DNA of 64,000 bases from Ampullaceana balthica (taxonomy: Eukaryota; Mollusca; Gastropoda; Lymnaeidae), in NCBI GenBank assembly GCA_944989445.1, contig CALYLW010000325.1, positions 783,252-847,251 of the forward strand, given 5' to 3'. The notes under the pieces are model-generated. The model did no database searches, was not told the DNA's origin, and saw nothing but the letters and a program-made list of their open reading frames with translations. This document shows, piece by piece, positions 44,346 to 57,018 of the stretch (positions are counted from its first letter, which is position 1; each line of letters begins with the position of its first letter). Made by a program: the position numbers and the translations under genes.

Positions 44346-45424
44346 CTCTACTTTTTTTTATACCAAACACCTCATAAGCGCCCGCCCAACGTTTTATACC
44401 ACGGTAATGTGTTCACGTGGTGAACTCGTGGATGTAAACAAAGCAGACGGGTACCGTTTTATATATAAAGATAAACTAAAAATGCATTAATTTAATTACG
44501 GTACATTCGATCGATCTGAAAGTTTTATTCAATGCATTGTCATCCAAGATCTATCTGTGGTTAAATTTAGAGATCTCTAGGACTATCAGAAGTGGTTTAA
44601 TTTTATGTTACAAGATTTGAGGGAAGGATGGATACAACATACAAACAGTGTGACTTAATAAAAGCGTGTAAAATAGTAAACTAGCTGTAGCATGTCTTTC
44701 CACCCAGAAAATGTCAACTGTTAAGAGTAACAAAGAAAAAGAAACAAATAAAATCAAAATATTACATTCATGGAAAAGAACTGACCCAAACTAAAGATGC
44801 AAAATACTTAGGAGTCTTAATAAATGAGAAACTATCATGGAATCACCATGTAAATGAAGTTTAACCTTAGGCTTTATAAAAAGAAACTTTTACAAATGTA
44901 ATAGAGATATAAAACTATAATGATACCTCACTTTGGTGAGACCTCTACTAGAAAATGCATCTTCTGTATGGGTACCGTTCACCACATTGATAAACTACAG
45001 CAAACTCAAAAGAGAGCTGCCGAATTCATTAATGGAAAATATTCAAAACTGACAACAATAACACCATTAGTTAAATCATTAAACCTTGAAACACTAGAGG
45101 ATAGAAGAACCAAGAGTTAAGTATTAACTATACATAAAGCAATTAGTTAAAATTTAGAAACGCAACCAAAGATAACTTAAAACAAACGTCTGATAGACAT
45201 AAGGATAAAAACACCTTTCTTATTCCATATGCAAGAACAAACACATACAAATCCTCATTGGAATTTGGGTGTGGAATAAGTTGCCTGAAGAAAACAGGAA
45301 AACCAACACTTTATCAACATTTAAAACTCTAATAAGAATGCAGGACTAGACACAAACCATAGATAAGCGTAGGAGGCAATAATCTTCTTTATAGGAGGAG
45401 CGTCTGTTAGAGATTTGATTAGAT

Positions 45425-46210
45425 TCTATACTAAAACACACAACAAATTTTTAGAACTTAAAATAAGTTGCTTTGTATGTCTTATGAACGGAAAGCAAAG
45501 TTCATCGAACAAAGTAATAAATTGTAATGTAATGGAATGTGATCGCGTAGCTTCCATACAAGTCCACGAAGTCAGGTGGTTTTGCCGGTGCTTTGTTGTG
45601 CGAGCATTGTTAACTAACACAAAAGTGCGCATCATGAATACAATGAGGAGGACATCTATTATATCTAATACCCGTGCTATGCTACGTGGTAAGTATAATA
45701 CAATAACTATATTTTATTTTTGTGTCTTATTACCCTTATTACCCTTTTAAAAATTATAGAATTTACGATAGCGATAAATCAAACATGCCAGTACATACTT
45801 TTAACTCCTATTTATAATCAATTTTCTTCTTTAAAGGGAAAGATCTTATCTTTTCAATCCATCTATTCCTTTAGGGCAGTTTATAGGGCAATCGTTACAA
45901 AATTAGCCTCAATCTTACATACTTACATATTATACATATACACGATACAATTTTTTCCTAGAAAGTCCCTCTGGGTTCTTTTTTTTTCTTTTTTTTTCGT
46001 TTTTGATAATCTATGAAAGGTAACGTCCCAAAAAAAAACAACGAACAAGCACACATAAAAGTAACTATTACACACACGCGCCCACCTGCCACACACACAC
46101 ACACACTCGCGAACACACACCCTTATACACACATTTACACGAACACATTAACACTCCCATGACCATATTTACAAACCCGTATACTCTCACGCGCACACAT
46201 ACTTATATAT
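45425..46210 (+). repeat. Module family, blocks F and A (forward copy)
   Basis: Very similar to 11240-11800: TCATCGAACAAAGTAATAAA, AGGTGGTTTTGCCGGTGC, ATGAGGAGGACATCTATTAT and AGCGATAAATCAAACATGCC. The CA-rich block A follows. The 111-codon frame at 45415-45750 is shared in part with 11294-11563 (MNGKQSSSNKVINCNVMEC versus MYGKQSSSNNVINCNVMEC). That is as expected of recent repeat copies; no known domain. Confidence 0.7.
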
Positions 46211-46554
46211 CCTTTATAATAAAAGGCAATTTTATGTCCGTTCTGTCCGGTCATCTATAGCGATTGGTCCCTCAAACACATATGACTCCTACAGCCAATC
46301 ACATTGAACGCGTTTACGCCGACGTTCAAAACGAGTTATTTTTAGGTGCAGTGTTTCTTCAAAGACTTTATTTTGAGTTATGCGCGTTGGGATTTATAGT
46401 CAAAAGCTCTGTTTTTACGAGTTATTTATTTTAACTATAATGAATAGTATTTTTGACGTGATGCACATGTATGCCGGTCGAGACCGCTGTTGTAGGGGAG
46501 TAACAACATGCCACCGAACGGTGGCGGAACGTTCTTGGACGAGCTTTGTTGCTC

Positions 46555-46592
<38 letters not shown>

Positions 46593-46610
46593 TATATATA
46601 TACAAACAGA
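46211..46610. other. Unassigned insert with AT microsatellite
   Basis: Contains TATCCTTTATAATAAAAGGC at 46210, GGGATTTATAGTCAAAAGCT at 46388 (the TACGCACC MITE end word, diverged) and an AT run at 46555-46602. It interrupts block A. No coding trace. Confidence 0.45.
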
Positions 46611-47040
46611 AACAAAACGGGATATCAACATAGAAATTAATTAGTGGCATCAAATAAACCACGGCGCATTATATATGTTATAAGTTGTGTTGTTTTTGTT
46701 TGTCCGTTGTAGTCAACGATGACCAATGATGATATTAGTTCAGTGCTAGGCCACCACGTGTGTCCTCTGGTGGCTTATTAGCCCTATATCTATTATTTTA
46801 AGGCTCGTCTGTCAGTCATGTGTTCGCCATGCGAAGTAACTCTTAATTTTTTTTTAAATTAACATTTATAAATAAAATAATAAACATTTGGGTATCGAGA
46901 TTATCACTGAAGCGTTTAAAGAACCAATCTTAGAAGGAATCTTTTCAGGCATCAAGATTAAGTAGACTGTTGTTAAAAGTCCAGAAGGAGGCTGGCATTG
47001 AACCCCCCCCCCACCCCCCTCCCCGTTCGCAGGTATAAAA
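46611..47040 (+). repeat. Module family, end of A, then B and C (forward copy)
   Basis: GGGATATCAACATAGAAATT, then about 110 bp absent from other copies (46680-46790), then GGCTCGTCTGTCAGTCATGT and GAAGGAATCTTTTCAGGCAT. Ends at GGTATAAAACTATTTTTT where MITE sequence begins. Confidence 0.6.
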
Positions 47041-47720
47041 CTATTTTTTGAGATAGAGTGTCGCGGTGCGTATTATATTGAACAACCTTTCTGTCGCGCA
47101 ATAAGGTGCGTATTTTATTGACAGCTCTTTTTATAAACCTATTCCTGATCGGTGCGCATTATATTAAACACGTTTTACGACACAACTGCAATTTTGTATT
47201 TTTGGATGGTCTTGCGCTGCGTGTTATAATGAACATTCTTTTAGTTACGTCTCATACGTAAAGGATTTATAGTCAAAAACTTGGTTTTTTACGGGTTGTT
47301 TTTTATTTAAATCCTTTATATTAACTCGTGGTGTCTGCGCCCGCCCTTGTCGCCAAAACTTTTGATCGATTTTTAACCCACTTGCTCGTAAGCTAGTGAG
47401 CTGAAATTTTGCAGGCAGTTTCGTACCAATAATAAAAAAATGTATCAAAATTTCAGATCGATCGCGTGTACCGTAATTAAATTATTAATTTTTTAGATTA
47501 TTTTATTTATTCATATGTATCATATGCGTATTTTATTGACAACTCTTTTTATAAACATATTCCTGATCGGTGCGCATTATATTAAACATGTTTTACGACA
47601 CAACTGCAATTTTGTATTTCTGGATGGTCTGGCGCTGCGTATTATAATGAACATTCTTTTAGTTACGTCTCTTACATAAAGGATTTATAGTGAAAAACTT
47701 GTTTTTTTTACGTTTTTTAA
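47041..47720 (-). mobile_element. Two tandem reversed TACGCACC-type MITEs, both incomplete
   Basis: 47041-47305 is the first half of one element in reverse (GGTGCGTATTATATTGAACA; CGTAAAGGATTTATAGTCAA). 47311-47720 is a second, from AAATCCTTTATATTAACTCG to ATAAAGGATTTATAGTGAAA, missing the region around its fourth GCGCACC word. The head-to-tail arrangement repeats that at 22084-23057. Confidence 0.75.
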
Positions 47721-47879
47721 AATATACTTATGTCCTCTTGTATATTATAAACTTTTTGCTACCCTAAGCTTGTGTTTTAATCTAAACTTTCGTTTCGTAA
47801 CTCCTGCGTGGCGTCGGTGAAATATCTGCGCAGCCGCGCTGCTTAAAGGGAACATTGCTACCATGGTTCTAACACATCG

Positions 47880-48237
47880 CTTACATATCACCTGCAAACC
47901 AAACATCCACTACAGTGTCGGAAACTTCAGCTGAGACAATCTAAAGCTATGTGGACGATTGTTCAGTTCAGCTGGTTATATTGTCAATAAGACCCGCTCA
48001 TCACTTGTACCAGATAATGTCAATTGTCAATACACTTGTATGTTTGCGTTGTTGGTAAAAATATGTCACATAAAGAAGACATTCCAGTGTTATTTCGATT
48101 TTCGACACGTATTTTAATAAATGTTAATTATGACACCACAAATTTCTACTTTTGGCTTTAATCGAAATTAACGATTAATTAATCGTTAATTTTTCAAAAG
48201 TTAACGATTAAATTTACATTAATCGTTAACAGCCCTA
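47880..48237 (+). mobile_element. 3' part of a hAT deletion derivative
   Basis: Matches 19195-19546: CCAAACATCCACTACAGTGT, TTATATTGTCAATAAGACCC, TTAACGATTAATTAATCG, ending CGTTAACAGCCCTA at 48237. The left end is lost. The upstream 47725-47870 stretch is unassigned. Confidence 0.7.
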
Positions 48238-49944
48238 CGCCCGAGTAAAAACCACGAAAACGTCTAATCCTGGGTATGGCTGTTCTCAGCAGACGGTAAA
48301 ATGTCAGTGACAAGAACTGTCTCATTATGCTTGTTCCGAGCCCGAGTTCCACCACTCACTAGGGTTCGAGTGCCGAGAATGACGAGTTCACTTGTAGCCT
48401 GGAGTGGACGAGCTTGAGCGCATATTGCTGCAGTTTAGAGATTATGTCGTCGGCTTGACTTCGAGTCTCCGTCAGACGACACTGGCGCCAGTTAATGCTG
48501 TAGGTGTGTGTATGTTTGTGTGTTCGTTTGACGGATTATTCAATGCCTCCCCTCCCCCCTCTTATTATTTTAGCTCCCCAATCCTTGCAAGTAGATGATC
48601 TTAAACTATTTTGACTCACGGCCCCTTAAAGGATTGCCATGTCTCGCAGTGGACTGCATTAGTGTTCTGAGTTCACGAATGAATTAGTGTGTATGTTTTG
48701 GTTAAATAAAAGAATGACACTGTTAGTAGAAATCAACCGCAACTTCCCCGTTTGATGGATGTAATTCTCGCGTTGAAAAGACAATGTCAGTATCATTCCT
48801 TGTCCTTGTTTTATAATAACGTTCTTTGCGGGAATCAGAGACGAGACGAAAGTCAGTGAAGCTGCATGTGGTTCAGAGAATAAAACCTTAACATCAAGGA
48901 CAATAGCGTAAACAATTGAGTGTGATTGCAAGTGTTGATGGATGTAACTGTGGGGGAGATAAGAGGCTGAGTGTTGGCGTGAGGGATGAGTTGTGGGTGC
49001 GTGTGAAGTTTGGAGCCCATGCTGGGGAAAATTCAAAACCGCAAATGTCAGAGTTGAAACGTTAAGACCAAAGAGTCATTTTGTGACATGTTTTAGGCGT
49101 CAATTTAGTGACATTTAATCATTACCTAGCAACACAGAGACATTATCTGCCTCCTTTAAGGGTATTGGCGGCATCGACCTTTCACCTGCTTATTTAACGG
49201 ATAACTCAGATCTGCTGGGAGTTGGGATTTGGGGAAAAAGGGAGGCCGGGGGCAAATGACTGCGTGCAGTCAGGAACGTGAAATTGTTAACGGCGCTATT
49301 CTTTACATTCACACAAGTGTACAGTTATAACCTATAAGAAATGAACTCACTTATCCATCATGCAAGATGATTATATTTAATAGATCAAAACAAACATGTC
49401 ATGTAATGAATGAGCTGTGGAAGAAGTAACAAACATCCAACGGTATTTCCATTTTTCAGCGGTTCATTGAATTAATCTATCCCAGTTATCTGGTGCTCGT
49501 TCCATCTACTCAGTATTTAGCTTACCTGTGATGTAGTGAAAACGATCTACCTTGTCGCCTGAGATTTAACATATTCCTCTTAATTGTTAACTGCTGGCCT
49601 AATCTAATTACCTGGTTGTATAATCAACTTCCCCGATGATATAATCTACTTACCTACTTGGATAATCTACTTACATAATGGCATCTTTAACATAAATGTG
49701 CATGAACTCTACTTACTAAAATGGTTCAATCGTTTTTTCTTTTCAGTATGGTGAGTTTTAAAATGAGGGAACTCTCGAATCTACCTCATATATCTAACAA
49801 CAGAATGACTTGTCTTTAATGCAATGTTCGCTCATACAGAGCTCAGACTTATCTTATTTTTCACCTCTTGGAATATACCTCGTATCTTGCGTCGAGATCA
49901 AAATCATTTCAAAACTTGAAAACTTGAAAGCATTCCATTGTAAC
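48238..49944. other. Apparently unique non-coding sequence
   Basis: No repeats shared with the first 48 kb and no long frames apart from a 125-codon minus frame (48659-49036) of unremarkable composition. Around 48690-49240 base composition is more balanced than in the first 48 kb. It could be regulatory DNA or an untranslated exon; I see no splice-site or domain evidence to decide. Confidence 0.3.
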
Positions 49945-50035
49945 ATAGGTAATAATAATTATTATTAAAATGATTTGAGAACTTATATTACGCTGTACCT
50001 CAACTATCAGCCGGGCTCATCGCGCTTTACATAAA
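49945..50035 (-). mobile_element. LINE 3' tail, L2/CR1-like
   Basis: On the minus strand, TGTAAAGCGCGATGAGCCCG, a short inverted segment, TACAGCG...TATAAG and an AATAATAATT run repeat the layout of the tail at 33720-33795 (TAAAGCGCTGTGAGCCCAGT). Nothing of the coding region remains. Confidence 0.65.
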
Positions 50036-50595
50036 AAATAGTAAGTAATATATTTATAAATAAATTCAATTAAAAAAAATAATATCCCAATTTAACAAAA
50101 CGTATAGTGACATGATGGTGTGCATAAGTTACGTTTATCAGTCAGGGACATGTTTGATTCTTAATTTGGAAATTATCCGCAAAACCCTAGCTACGCCACT
50201 GGTCCACACTTATACGCTTGCGTCAGCTTTCTTGTCTATGAGACTACTAAGGGAGGTAAAACTCTCCATCTCTACTATTTCCTATTTCTGCCAGGGGCAT
50301 CCGTTGTAATGGCGGAGCTTCTTTAATCCGTATTGATGACGTCACATGTGCCTCATGGCGTGGTCAGAGTCAAGACAAGCAGAATACACAACGCAGTTGC
50401 TGGTCATCCGGTGGTTTTATTGACGTGTCGAAGAGGTCAAATTCATCAGGAAAGGTCAAAATCGTATTACTGAGCTGTTTTAGTTTCCACACAAATTATA
50501 ATTGGAATTTCAAGCCACAAATTGAACATTGAAATGACGTAGCTGTATATATATATAGTTTAAATAAAACTGATGTGTGTACACACTAGAGATAA
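50036..50595. other. Unassigned, with one isolated hAT-type terminus
   Basis: CTAGCTACGCCACTG at 50187-50201 is a perfect CAGTGGCGTAGCTAG end, but no body or partner of the element could be followed to the left. The rest is unrecognised. Confidence 0.4.
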
Positions 50596-51012
50596 AGGGC
50601 CGTCCATAAATAACGTCACGCGATTTTAGCCAATTTTTAATCCCCCCTCCCCCACGTCACACTTCGTCACAAAAACTTTGAACCCCCTCCAATATAACGT
50701 CACGAAGCATTGCCCTCCTTAAAATCCGTATTTTCTAGTTTAAAATTAGCAAGTTGCATATTACTTTTTTGTAATTTAAATACGTATTTAGTGTGAGTCT
50801 GCACTCTAATATGGTAACACGTGTGAATCCATTTAAAAGTTCATTACATTAATTGAAAGCAATAAAATAGTTAAGTGGAACTTTTACTTAAAGTAGCACG
50901 ATTCGATGTGACGTCACTTTTCTTAACCCCCCCCCCTTTCCCCTAGTCACACATCATCACAAATGCGTGACCCCCTCCCCTATGGCGCTTGACGTCATTT
51001 ATGGACGGCTCC
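50596..51012. mobile_element. Foldback MITE, copy 6, with TAA target duplication
   Basis: AGGGCCGTCCATAAATAACG to TCATTTATGGACGGCTCC, flanked by TAA at 50593-50595 and 51013-51015. About 417 bp, with GTCACACTTCGTCACAAA and ATTTAGTGTGAGTCTGC inside. It is one of the few mobile elements in the last 16 kb and the most complete copy of this family. Confidence 0.85.
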
Positions 51013-51015
51013 TAA

Positions 51016-53954
51016 CCCGTCAAACAGTGGTGTCGGCCAAGCAGGAATTTCATATCTACTAAATTTACGCGCTGAAAAGACCAATCTAGTAACGCAGCTC
51101 ATAGATAAAAATTCCAATGAGCGCAAATACAATTTGTATCTAACCACATTGTTTTAGTTTTGCTAGGATTATTTTCATTCAAATCACGTTATTGACAGGG
51201 ACAGTGAAACTTTTGGTGAACGAACGGAATCTTCCCTCATAGAATAATCACCTGAAATAAACGGGAAAAATTGCGACGAGATTTGGAGATGGTGGTGGGG
51301 GTAGGGACAGCAGGCGGAACAGATGAGCATAAAGAAAAAAATTGAGGGGAAAAAAACTAAATTGTGATTAATGGCGACCTCCAACCTCTTGTCCCACTTG
51401 AATTGAGCAACTACAAATGTCTCAAATTTCCAGCGGATGAAAAAAAATTAAATAAGAATTCTAATGAGATCTTTGCCATTTGGATTCCGCTTCCATCGGT
51501 TTTTGTTTGAAATTTGCAAGTCCGTATGTTTTTTTTAACGTTGTTAAAAATTTCGTTAGGGCTTTGCATTTCTTTTAATTTGAACAGAAAGATCTCCGGG
51601 TATTTTAATCTTTGAACCTGCACGGATACATACTGAAGATAAGTATTCTAAACACATAATAGAGTAGGGCATTGATAACCCATACTGAGTGAATGGTCAC
51701 ATCCAGTTAGTAGTTGTAGTGGCATTTAAGTAAAGCATTTTATACGTCCCGTAGCCCTCAATAATATGAGTTTATTTATTTATTTATTTCCGGAGATAAT
51801 CCTAAGGAGCTCACTCCCATTGAATATTCCAATCAGCCCAAGAACTTATTTTTCTCCTAACAAAATCTACTGGGTAAAGTCCAGTCATTAGTACTAGAGA
51901 GCAGCCCACGTCAGTTCTAGACACGGCAAAAATAAAACAAATCCGTCTTAACGAAACAATACGCGTCATTCCATTTTTCATACTCTCGTTTACTTCAAGG
52001 TAATGAATGGCTTTTTATTTTACAGTGATCCATGGCTGACTTTTGCTCTGAGTACCGGCCGGCTCGTCAATGCTTCTGTTGGTCCCTCACTGACCATTCA
52101 GCTAACGACGCCAGCCCCTGTTGGACCAATCATACACATAATGTGATTAGAAAAGCGGATCTCTACCATTTATAATATCGCCCCCACTCCACCATCTCCC
52201 CCCCCCTCGTTAAAGAATGGTACCGTCTCTTGCTACTTTCTTAGAGAGTAGCTCCCATAAATAGATGGCTTCACTCGCTGGCTCCGACACTAACGTAAAG
52301 TTATTGTATTTGATCTTGTTCTTCGCGTGTACCTACCTACTCGGTTGGCGGCGTACTAAGACTGGCTTGTCTTTTCGTATCCCAGCAAGGGGGGCTAATC
52401 CAATAAATATTGGATTACGCGGGTCTTTCAATGAAGGCTGTAATGTACATATTATATTGATATTGATATTTGTAATCCTATATATAATATTATTGAGATA
52501 GGAATATATTCATTGATGAAATTTAACATGATTGAAACGTCATGAAAGCATAAAAAGAAATATTATTTAGACACAACGTACACTCCACGGTTAACATCCA
52601 ACTTTCATTACATGGTATAATCGTTAAATGTCCGCTGCAAAGACTAGTCATCCCCTTACATATTAGTAAAAAAAGTTTTTAATTTGGCTTCAATGTTTCT
52701 TGTTTTTTTATTTTTTTTTATTATAGTGTTGAATGCTGAAGGAGGCGTACAGCCTAAATGTTATCCGTTTAACCTCCCCCCCCCCAAAAAAAAATTAACG
52801 CATTATGTTTATGACTTTTACATTTACGCTTATTCATAAATATACATTTTGACGCCTTCGTCTATGTTCCCTCCAACACCTCCCCAGCCCCCCCCCTTAC
52901 ACACCCACACATTTGTAAACCATTAGACTTGCCCAGGTAAATAATATCGAAAATGAGTTATTGCTCCTGGAGCTTCGATGATTGGCTTCAATTAGCCAAT
53001 CAGAACCTTTCACTCATTGACCGACTGCTTGACGTCATATCCATAGAAGAGGTTTTTTTCTTTTTTATTGAATCAAAATAATCGTAACAAATTCGAGCTC
53101 GTTTGGTTGTGGGCGGGTGTGTGAGGGGGGCACTTTTCAGCCGACCTTCGGGGTGCCCAACAAAAACATGCTCACTGGAGCCTGCTACACTAATGGCCGA
53201 CGGGGGGCGCTGTCAAACAGACGACAAGAGCAATGTCTAATCAGGCGCTCTAAGAGGGTCTCACATCGTAGCATTCCTGGAAGTCCATTACTAATCGTGG
53301 CCATTCAATATCCTGCTTATTTTTCATGTGAGCATTTTGGAACGTTGGCTTCTTGTCTTTTTAAAAAAAAATTGTTATCATTAGTGGGATTTTTTTAGGG
53401 GGAGGGGAGTAGCAGAAAAATGTGGAGGGGTAAATCGGACGAGACTCCCATTATGAAACGCCATTGGCTTGTTGCGTGCTGTTTGTTGATGGAAGAAATT
53501 ACACCCCATTTCTGCATGTTTTTTTACGTCAAGGTCTTAGAGATAATTACGTCATGGTTCAAGATCACGTGTAAAATATGTCTTAGCGATTTCAATCACG
53601 TTTGACATATGACATAGGGTCACGATACGTCTGATACGAATACGGCATCTTATCAAGGTTATTTTATTATTTTGTTTTGATGTCGGCAGATAGTTTCTTC
53701 TTATTTCTGTTGATGTTTTTTTTTAAATTCGTGTCCATGCTCCGTCCCGTGCATAGCTGATGTTTATTTTACGTCATGTTAAAAATGTGTTTTAACCCAT
53801 ACCATTCCCTAAATTAGTTCATTTATTCCAAGAGTTCAGTGATTTCTTTCAATAATTTGGAAAGTTCCGCAAACATGTTCATAAAATTGGAGAGTTCGCA
53901 AATTTGATCATTATGTAAACTAAAAACCATCTGTTTTTGGACCTGTCCAGCAGT
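51016..53954. other. Apparently unique non-coding sequence
   Basis: No repeat-family match apart from low-complexity runs near 52685-52720 and 52785-52800. A GC-richer part (52025-52260) has GACCAATCAT at about 52123 and TTTATAATAT at about 52169, upstream of an ATG at 52265. These are at best promoter-like. The 93-codon frame at 53117-53398 has no motif. Confidence 0.3.
52265..52501 (+). CDS. Short ORF with two hydrophobic segments, doubtful
   Basis: A 78-codon frame. Residues about 12-28 (VKLLYLILFFACTYLLGW) and about 62-77 (HIILILIFVILYIILL) are strongly hydrophobic, so a product would be predicted to be membrane-associated, with a short polar middle containing SFRIPARGANP. I do not recognise it. 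A CCAAT-like and a TATA-like word lie 90-140 bp upstream. A chance frame, or a first exon of a larger gene, are both possible; no comparison supports either. Confidence 0.15.
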   Translation: MASLAGSDTNVKLLYLILFFACTYLLGWRRTKTGLSFRIPARGANPINIGLRGSFNEGCNVHIILILIFVILYIILLR

Positions 53955-54159
53955 TAAGTTCAAAGTTCGTGGGTGTCAGATTCTGACTTAGTATCTAGGA
54001 CTCGTGGCGAAGGAGATGGTTGCAGAGCGGGTGGTTCGGTTCGGGTGGTACTCCTTTCCAATGTATGGAGCGGGGGTGTCAATTCGGGCAAAGCTCAGAC
54101 ACTTTTTAGTGTCGACCTAGCCCCTACCATTGGTGGCACTGACCCCAGTTACGCCACTG
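53955..54159 (-). mobile_element. Terminal fragment of an unclassified element (CAGTGGCGTAACTGGGG)
   Basis: On the minus strand from 54159: CAGTGGCGTAACTGGGGTCA, then GTGCCACC and CGACACTAAAAAGTGTC, a small palindrome. The first bases are those of the hAT elements elsewhere in the window, but the following bases differ, so it is another family or subfamily. No second end was seen. Confidence 0.45.
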
Positions 54160-55179
54160 AGGAATACGTCAGCATGGACAAGTTTACGCCTTCGATGATA
54201 CTGAAATACATTGGATGATTGTCTTCTCTGTTTTTAGTTTAAGTTTAAGAAAAAGAAAACACTTTACAAATTTAAGTTTTTTCGCTAATACCTCATAAGT
54301 CAGCTGTTTGCATGTCAATGACGTAAGCTTGTATCACATGCTGATTGGTTTAGATACTATCCAATCAGAATCCGTTTTATTGGGTTTTCCCCTTGAAAAC
54401 ACCAAAAATATTAAATGTGACGACTACTTCGTTTATTGATACTCGCTTCTCAGCAGACGAGACAGCACTGCTGCCCTGACTTTCAAGGGGGAGACAACTG
54501 TAAATGAATCGTCAACATCGTCAGCCGCTGTCCACAAATCTCCTCGGACACGAAGAACAACAACCCGGTCACGCGGTGGCTGTCACATGACGACATCACG
54601 TGACCTTCCAGCATGGACCCCCCCCCCATTTCAAGATCGGGGGGTCAACGGGCGGCATGCCTGCAATCACCCTGATGGACGCCTTGGTCATTCAAAGCCC
54701 GGATGGACGTGTCCAGTTTTTACGAGACCTATTGGAGCTATTAACCGGCGCGTCCACGTTGTTAGCAGCACGGCAACTGCTCACGTCAAGGATAAAACAG
54801 GAAGCCGCTTGAATGGGGACCAGGGGCTGTCCACTCACAACCTGTCTTGTCCGTTGGTCATCCACAGCCGCGGCTCGGACACGAACAAAAGCAAATCGCC
54901 AAATGAAATTTGTACGCGGACTTTTGAAAACTAGTCGACGGGGATTTGAGTAGGGGTTGGGGGGAGGAGGGGGGTTGGATGTAAATGGAATTTATTCGAG
55001 CCCTAAAGTCAGATCCGGGATAATAGATTTATGAAACGGGATGATGAAAAGGAAGATATTAGTCGTTGGACCAGAGATTGGTGCGAGTATTGGCTTTGAA
55101 GATTTCTGGGGTCAGCATGCTGTTAGTTTGATTGATAATTCAATCAGGGATCTCGCTCTCTCTCTCTCTCTAACTCATA

Positions 55180-55265
<86 letters not shown>

Positions 55266-57018
55266 AATTTCTCTCATATTCTATCACTCTCTCTTTCTCT
55301 TGCCCTCTCTTTCTATCGCTCCCTCTTTTTCCCTCTTGCTCTTTAATTTTGAGTCTTTTATAATTATTCGTAGATGCTTTTCACTGTGCAATGTTATCTT
55401 GTCGAGTTTCTATATGAAATTAAATCATTTAACGTAGCGAATCTCAAATAGTCGTCAAAATGGCCGAAGGGTTTTCTTTTGAAAGCGACCCCCGATTGTT
55501 AAGGGGGGGGGGACTAACAAGGGGGAACTCTAAAATAGTTAACGGAAAACATATTGAAAAAATATTGAAAATCTGAAACCGCTACAAAGCGAGTGCCCCA
55601 CCTCTACCCCCACCCCCACTCCCACAGTTTGTGACATCTCATACAATCCGTTTAAATTTTCATAATCTTTGTGAGGGGGTTGGGGGGGAGCTTCCTAACG
55701 AGCCAACCATGTTATCTGCATATTTTAAAACCGTCCACTGACATTTAACACAGGCGCCATTGCCCGTTTATACAACCTCTGGCATTCAATGCAATATCTG
55801 ACATCGGGACACTTCCCCAACCCGCCTCCCTCAATGTTATTAACGTCAGATCCCGAGCTTAGGGTCGAGTCCTCCCGACGTGATTTGACATTGGCAGGCG
55901 TGTGACTTCTCACTGCCGGGGACGTCCGGGGCTTGGATTAGCCGTCTGTTTTCAAATTGTTAATGAGACATGCCGGAACGGTTGGGCCGACCGATCTGAC
56001 CGTCCGCTCGTCTGCTTCATGGTCGGTTGATTGAGGGCACATGGGCTTACAATAACAGGGGCGCGTGCTGCCTTCGCGAAGTAGGTCGGTCTGACGGCAG
56101 GGAGAAGTGCATATCCTCTATTGTTGGATCACGTGATGCAGGGGGGAGGCAGTACGAATTTTGTAAAGCTGTATGACGTTGATGTAGTGAATTCGGGGGG
56201 GGGGAGCGACACTCCGGGATTAAGAATCTTGTTAGCCTGGATCGTTAGTCATAGGATCATATTCCGTCGTTATCCCGGGCTTATTGGTTGTGATTTCAGT
56301 TGGGGGGGGGATGCAGCACTGCATTATGTGATCAACTAAAGTTGATATAGAATAACTCTAGTAGAAACAAGACAATTAGAAATCAACTTTTTAAAATATT
56401 TTATTTTAAAATTTCATAAACATTTTGCTTGAGATAACAATAAGATAGATCGATAATCAGTTTGTATTTATGTATATGGCGGGGACCAGACTGGGAAACA
56501 ACATAAAAACAAATCTCATCATTTATTTTTCTATGCCTAAGAGTCTGTCTTAACAGGTATCTGAAGGATACGTTAAATGTAAACTAAATTGCGGGGAAAC
56601 GCTAAGCTTAAGTCCAGCAAGGCTAAACTAAAGTTCTGGCAAAGATCATCTAAATTCCTGGTAAAAGTAAACTAAAGATACTCTATAGGTGAGAGAACTT
56701 GGAAGAATGAAAGTCAAATCTGATGATTTCTCCATTAGAAAGGGGTCTCTTTTGTTTATAGAAATTGAAGGTGAACCTTCATGTTGTTGCCGTTTCTCAT
56801 GACATTTCCTACGCAAACTCCCCTCGCGTAGCAATACAATTTCATTTGTAGTCTCCCGTAGACATGGGATCTCTAATGTAAACCCCGTTGTCATAGCATC
56901 GCCTTCTTATAAATCAGTACGCTTTCACCTCAGCCAAAAAACAATATAATTTTTTTGTGTAAAGAATTAATCAAACAAACGAAACGACTTGTGATATTGA
57001 TACAGGGACAAGAAGACG
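54160..57018. other. Non-coding sequence with GC-rich stretches and a CT repeat
   Basis: GC-rich at 54430-54920 and 55700-56110. CT microsatellite, increasingly imperfect, at 55154-55330. Poly-G runs at 55500, 56190 and 56300. The frames at 54587-54934 (115 codons) and 54600-54812 (70 codons) overlap in different frames and lack recognisable domains. 55840-56060 has dense homeobox- and SOX-like words (GGATTAGCC, TTGTTAATGAG, AATAACAGGGG), so regulatory function is possible but unproven. Confidence 0.3.

Larger units (their letters stand above)
42725..45412 (+). mobile_element. Decayed non-LTR retrotransposon, interrupted
   Basis: Placed between block D (ending about 42724) and block F (from about 45425). 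The first part (42740-42870) has VNSGVPQ, GPLLFLIYINDL and LFADDCIIYR, the palm of a reverse transcriptase with its FADD catalytic pair. The second part (44700-45400) has FHPEK, KDAKYLGVLINEKLSW, TQKRAAEFINGKYSK, LETLEDRR and a C-terminal PYARTNTYK. The tail AATAATCTTCTTTATAGG-AGGAGCGTCTG is shared with 31266-31305 and with the SINE. In between, 42905-44600 holds other repeats and replaces the sequence linking the two parts. Stops and frameshifts are numerous. The clade is uncertain (CR1, Jockey or RTE-X-like). Confidence 0.75.

Noticed and set aside
45415..45750. 111-codon frame partly shared with 11294-11563 as a conserved protein
   Set aside because: Both lie in block F of a repeat family. 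The resemblance is explained by shared repeat ancestry, and the frame is not open in the reverse copies at 29500 and 36660.
54587..54934. 115-codon frame in a GC-rich stretch as a host exon
   Set aside because: GC-rich DNA has few stop codons. A second frame overlaps it, and neither shows a domain or splice signals that I can defend.
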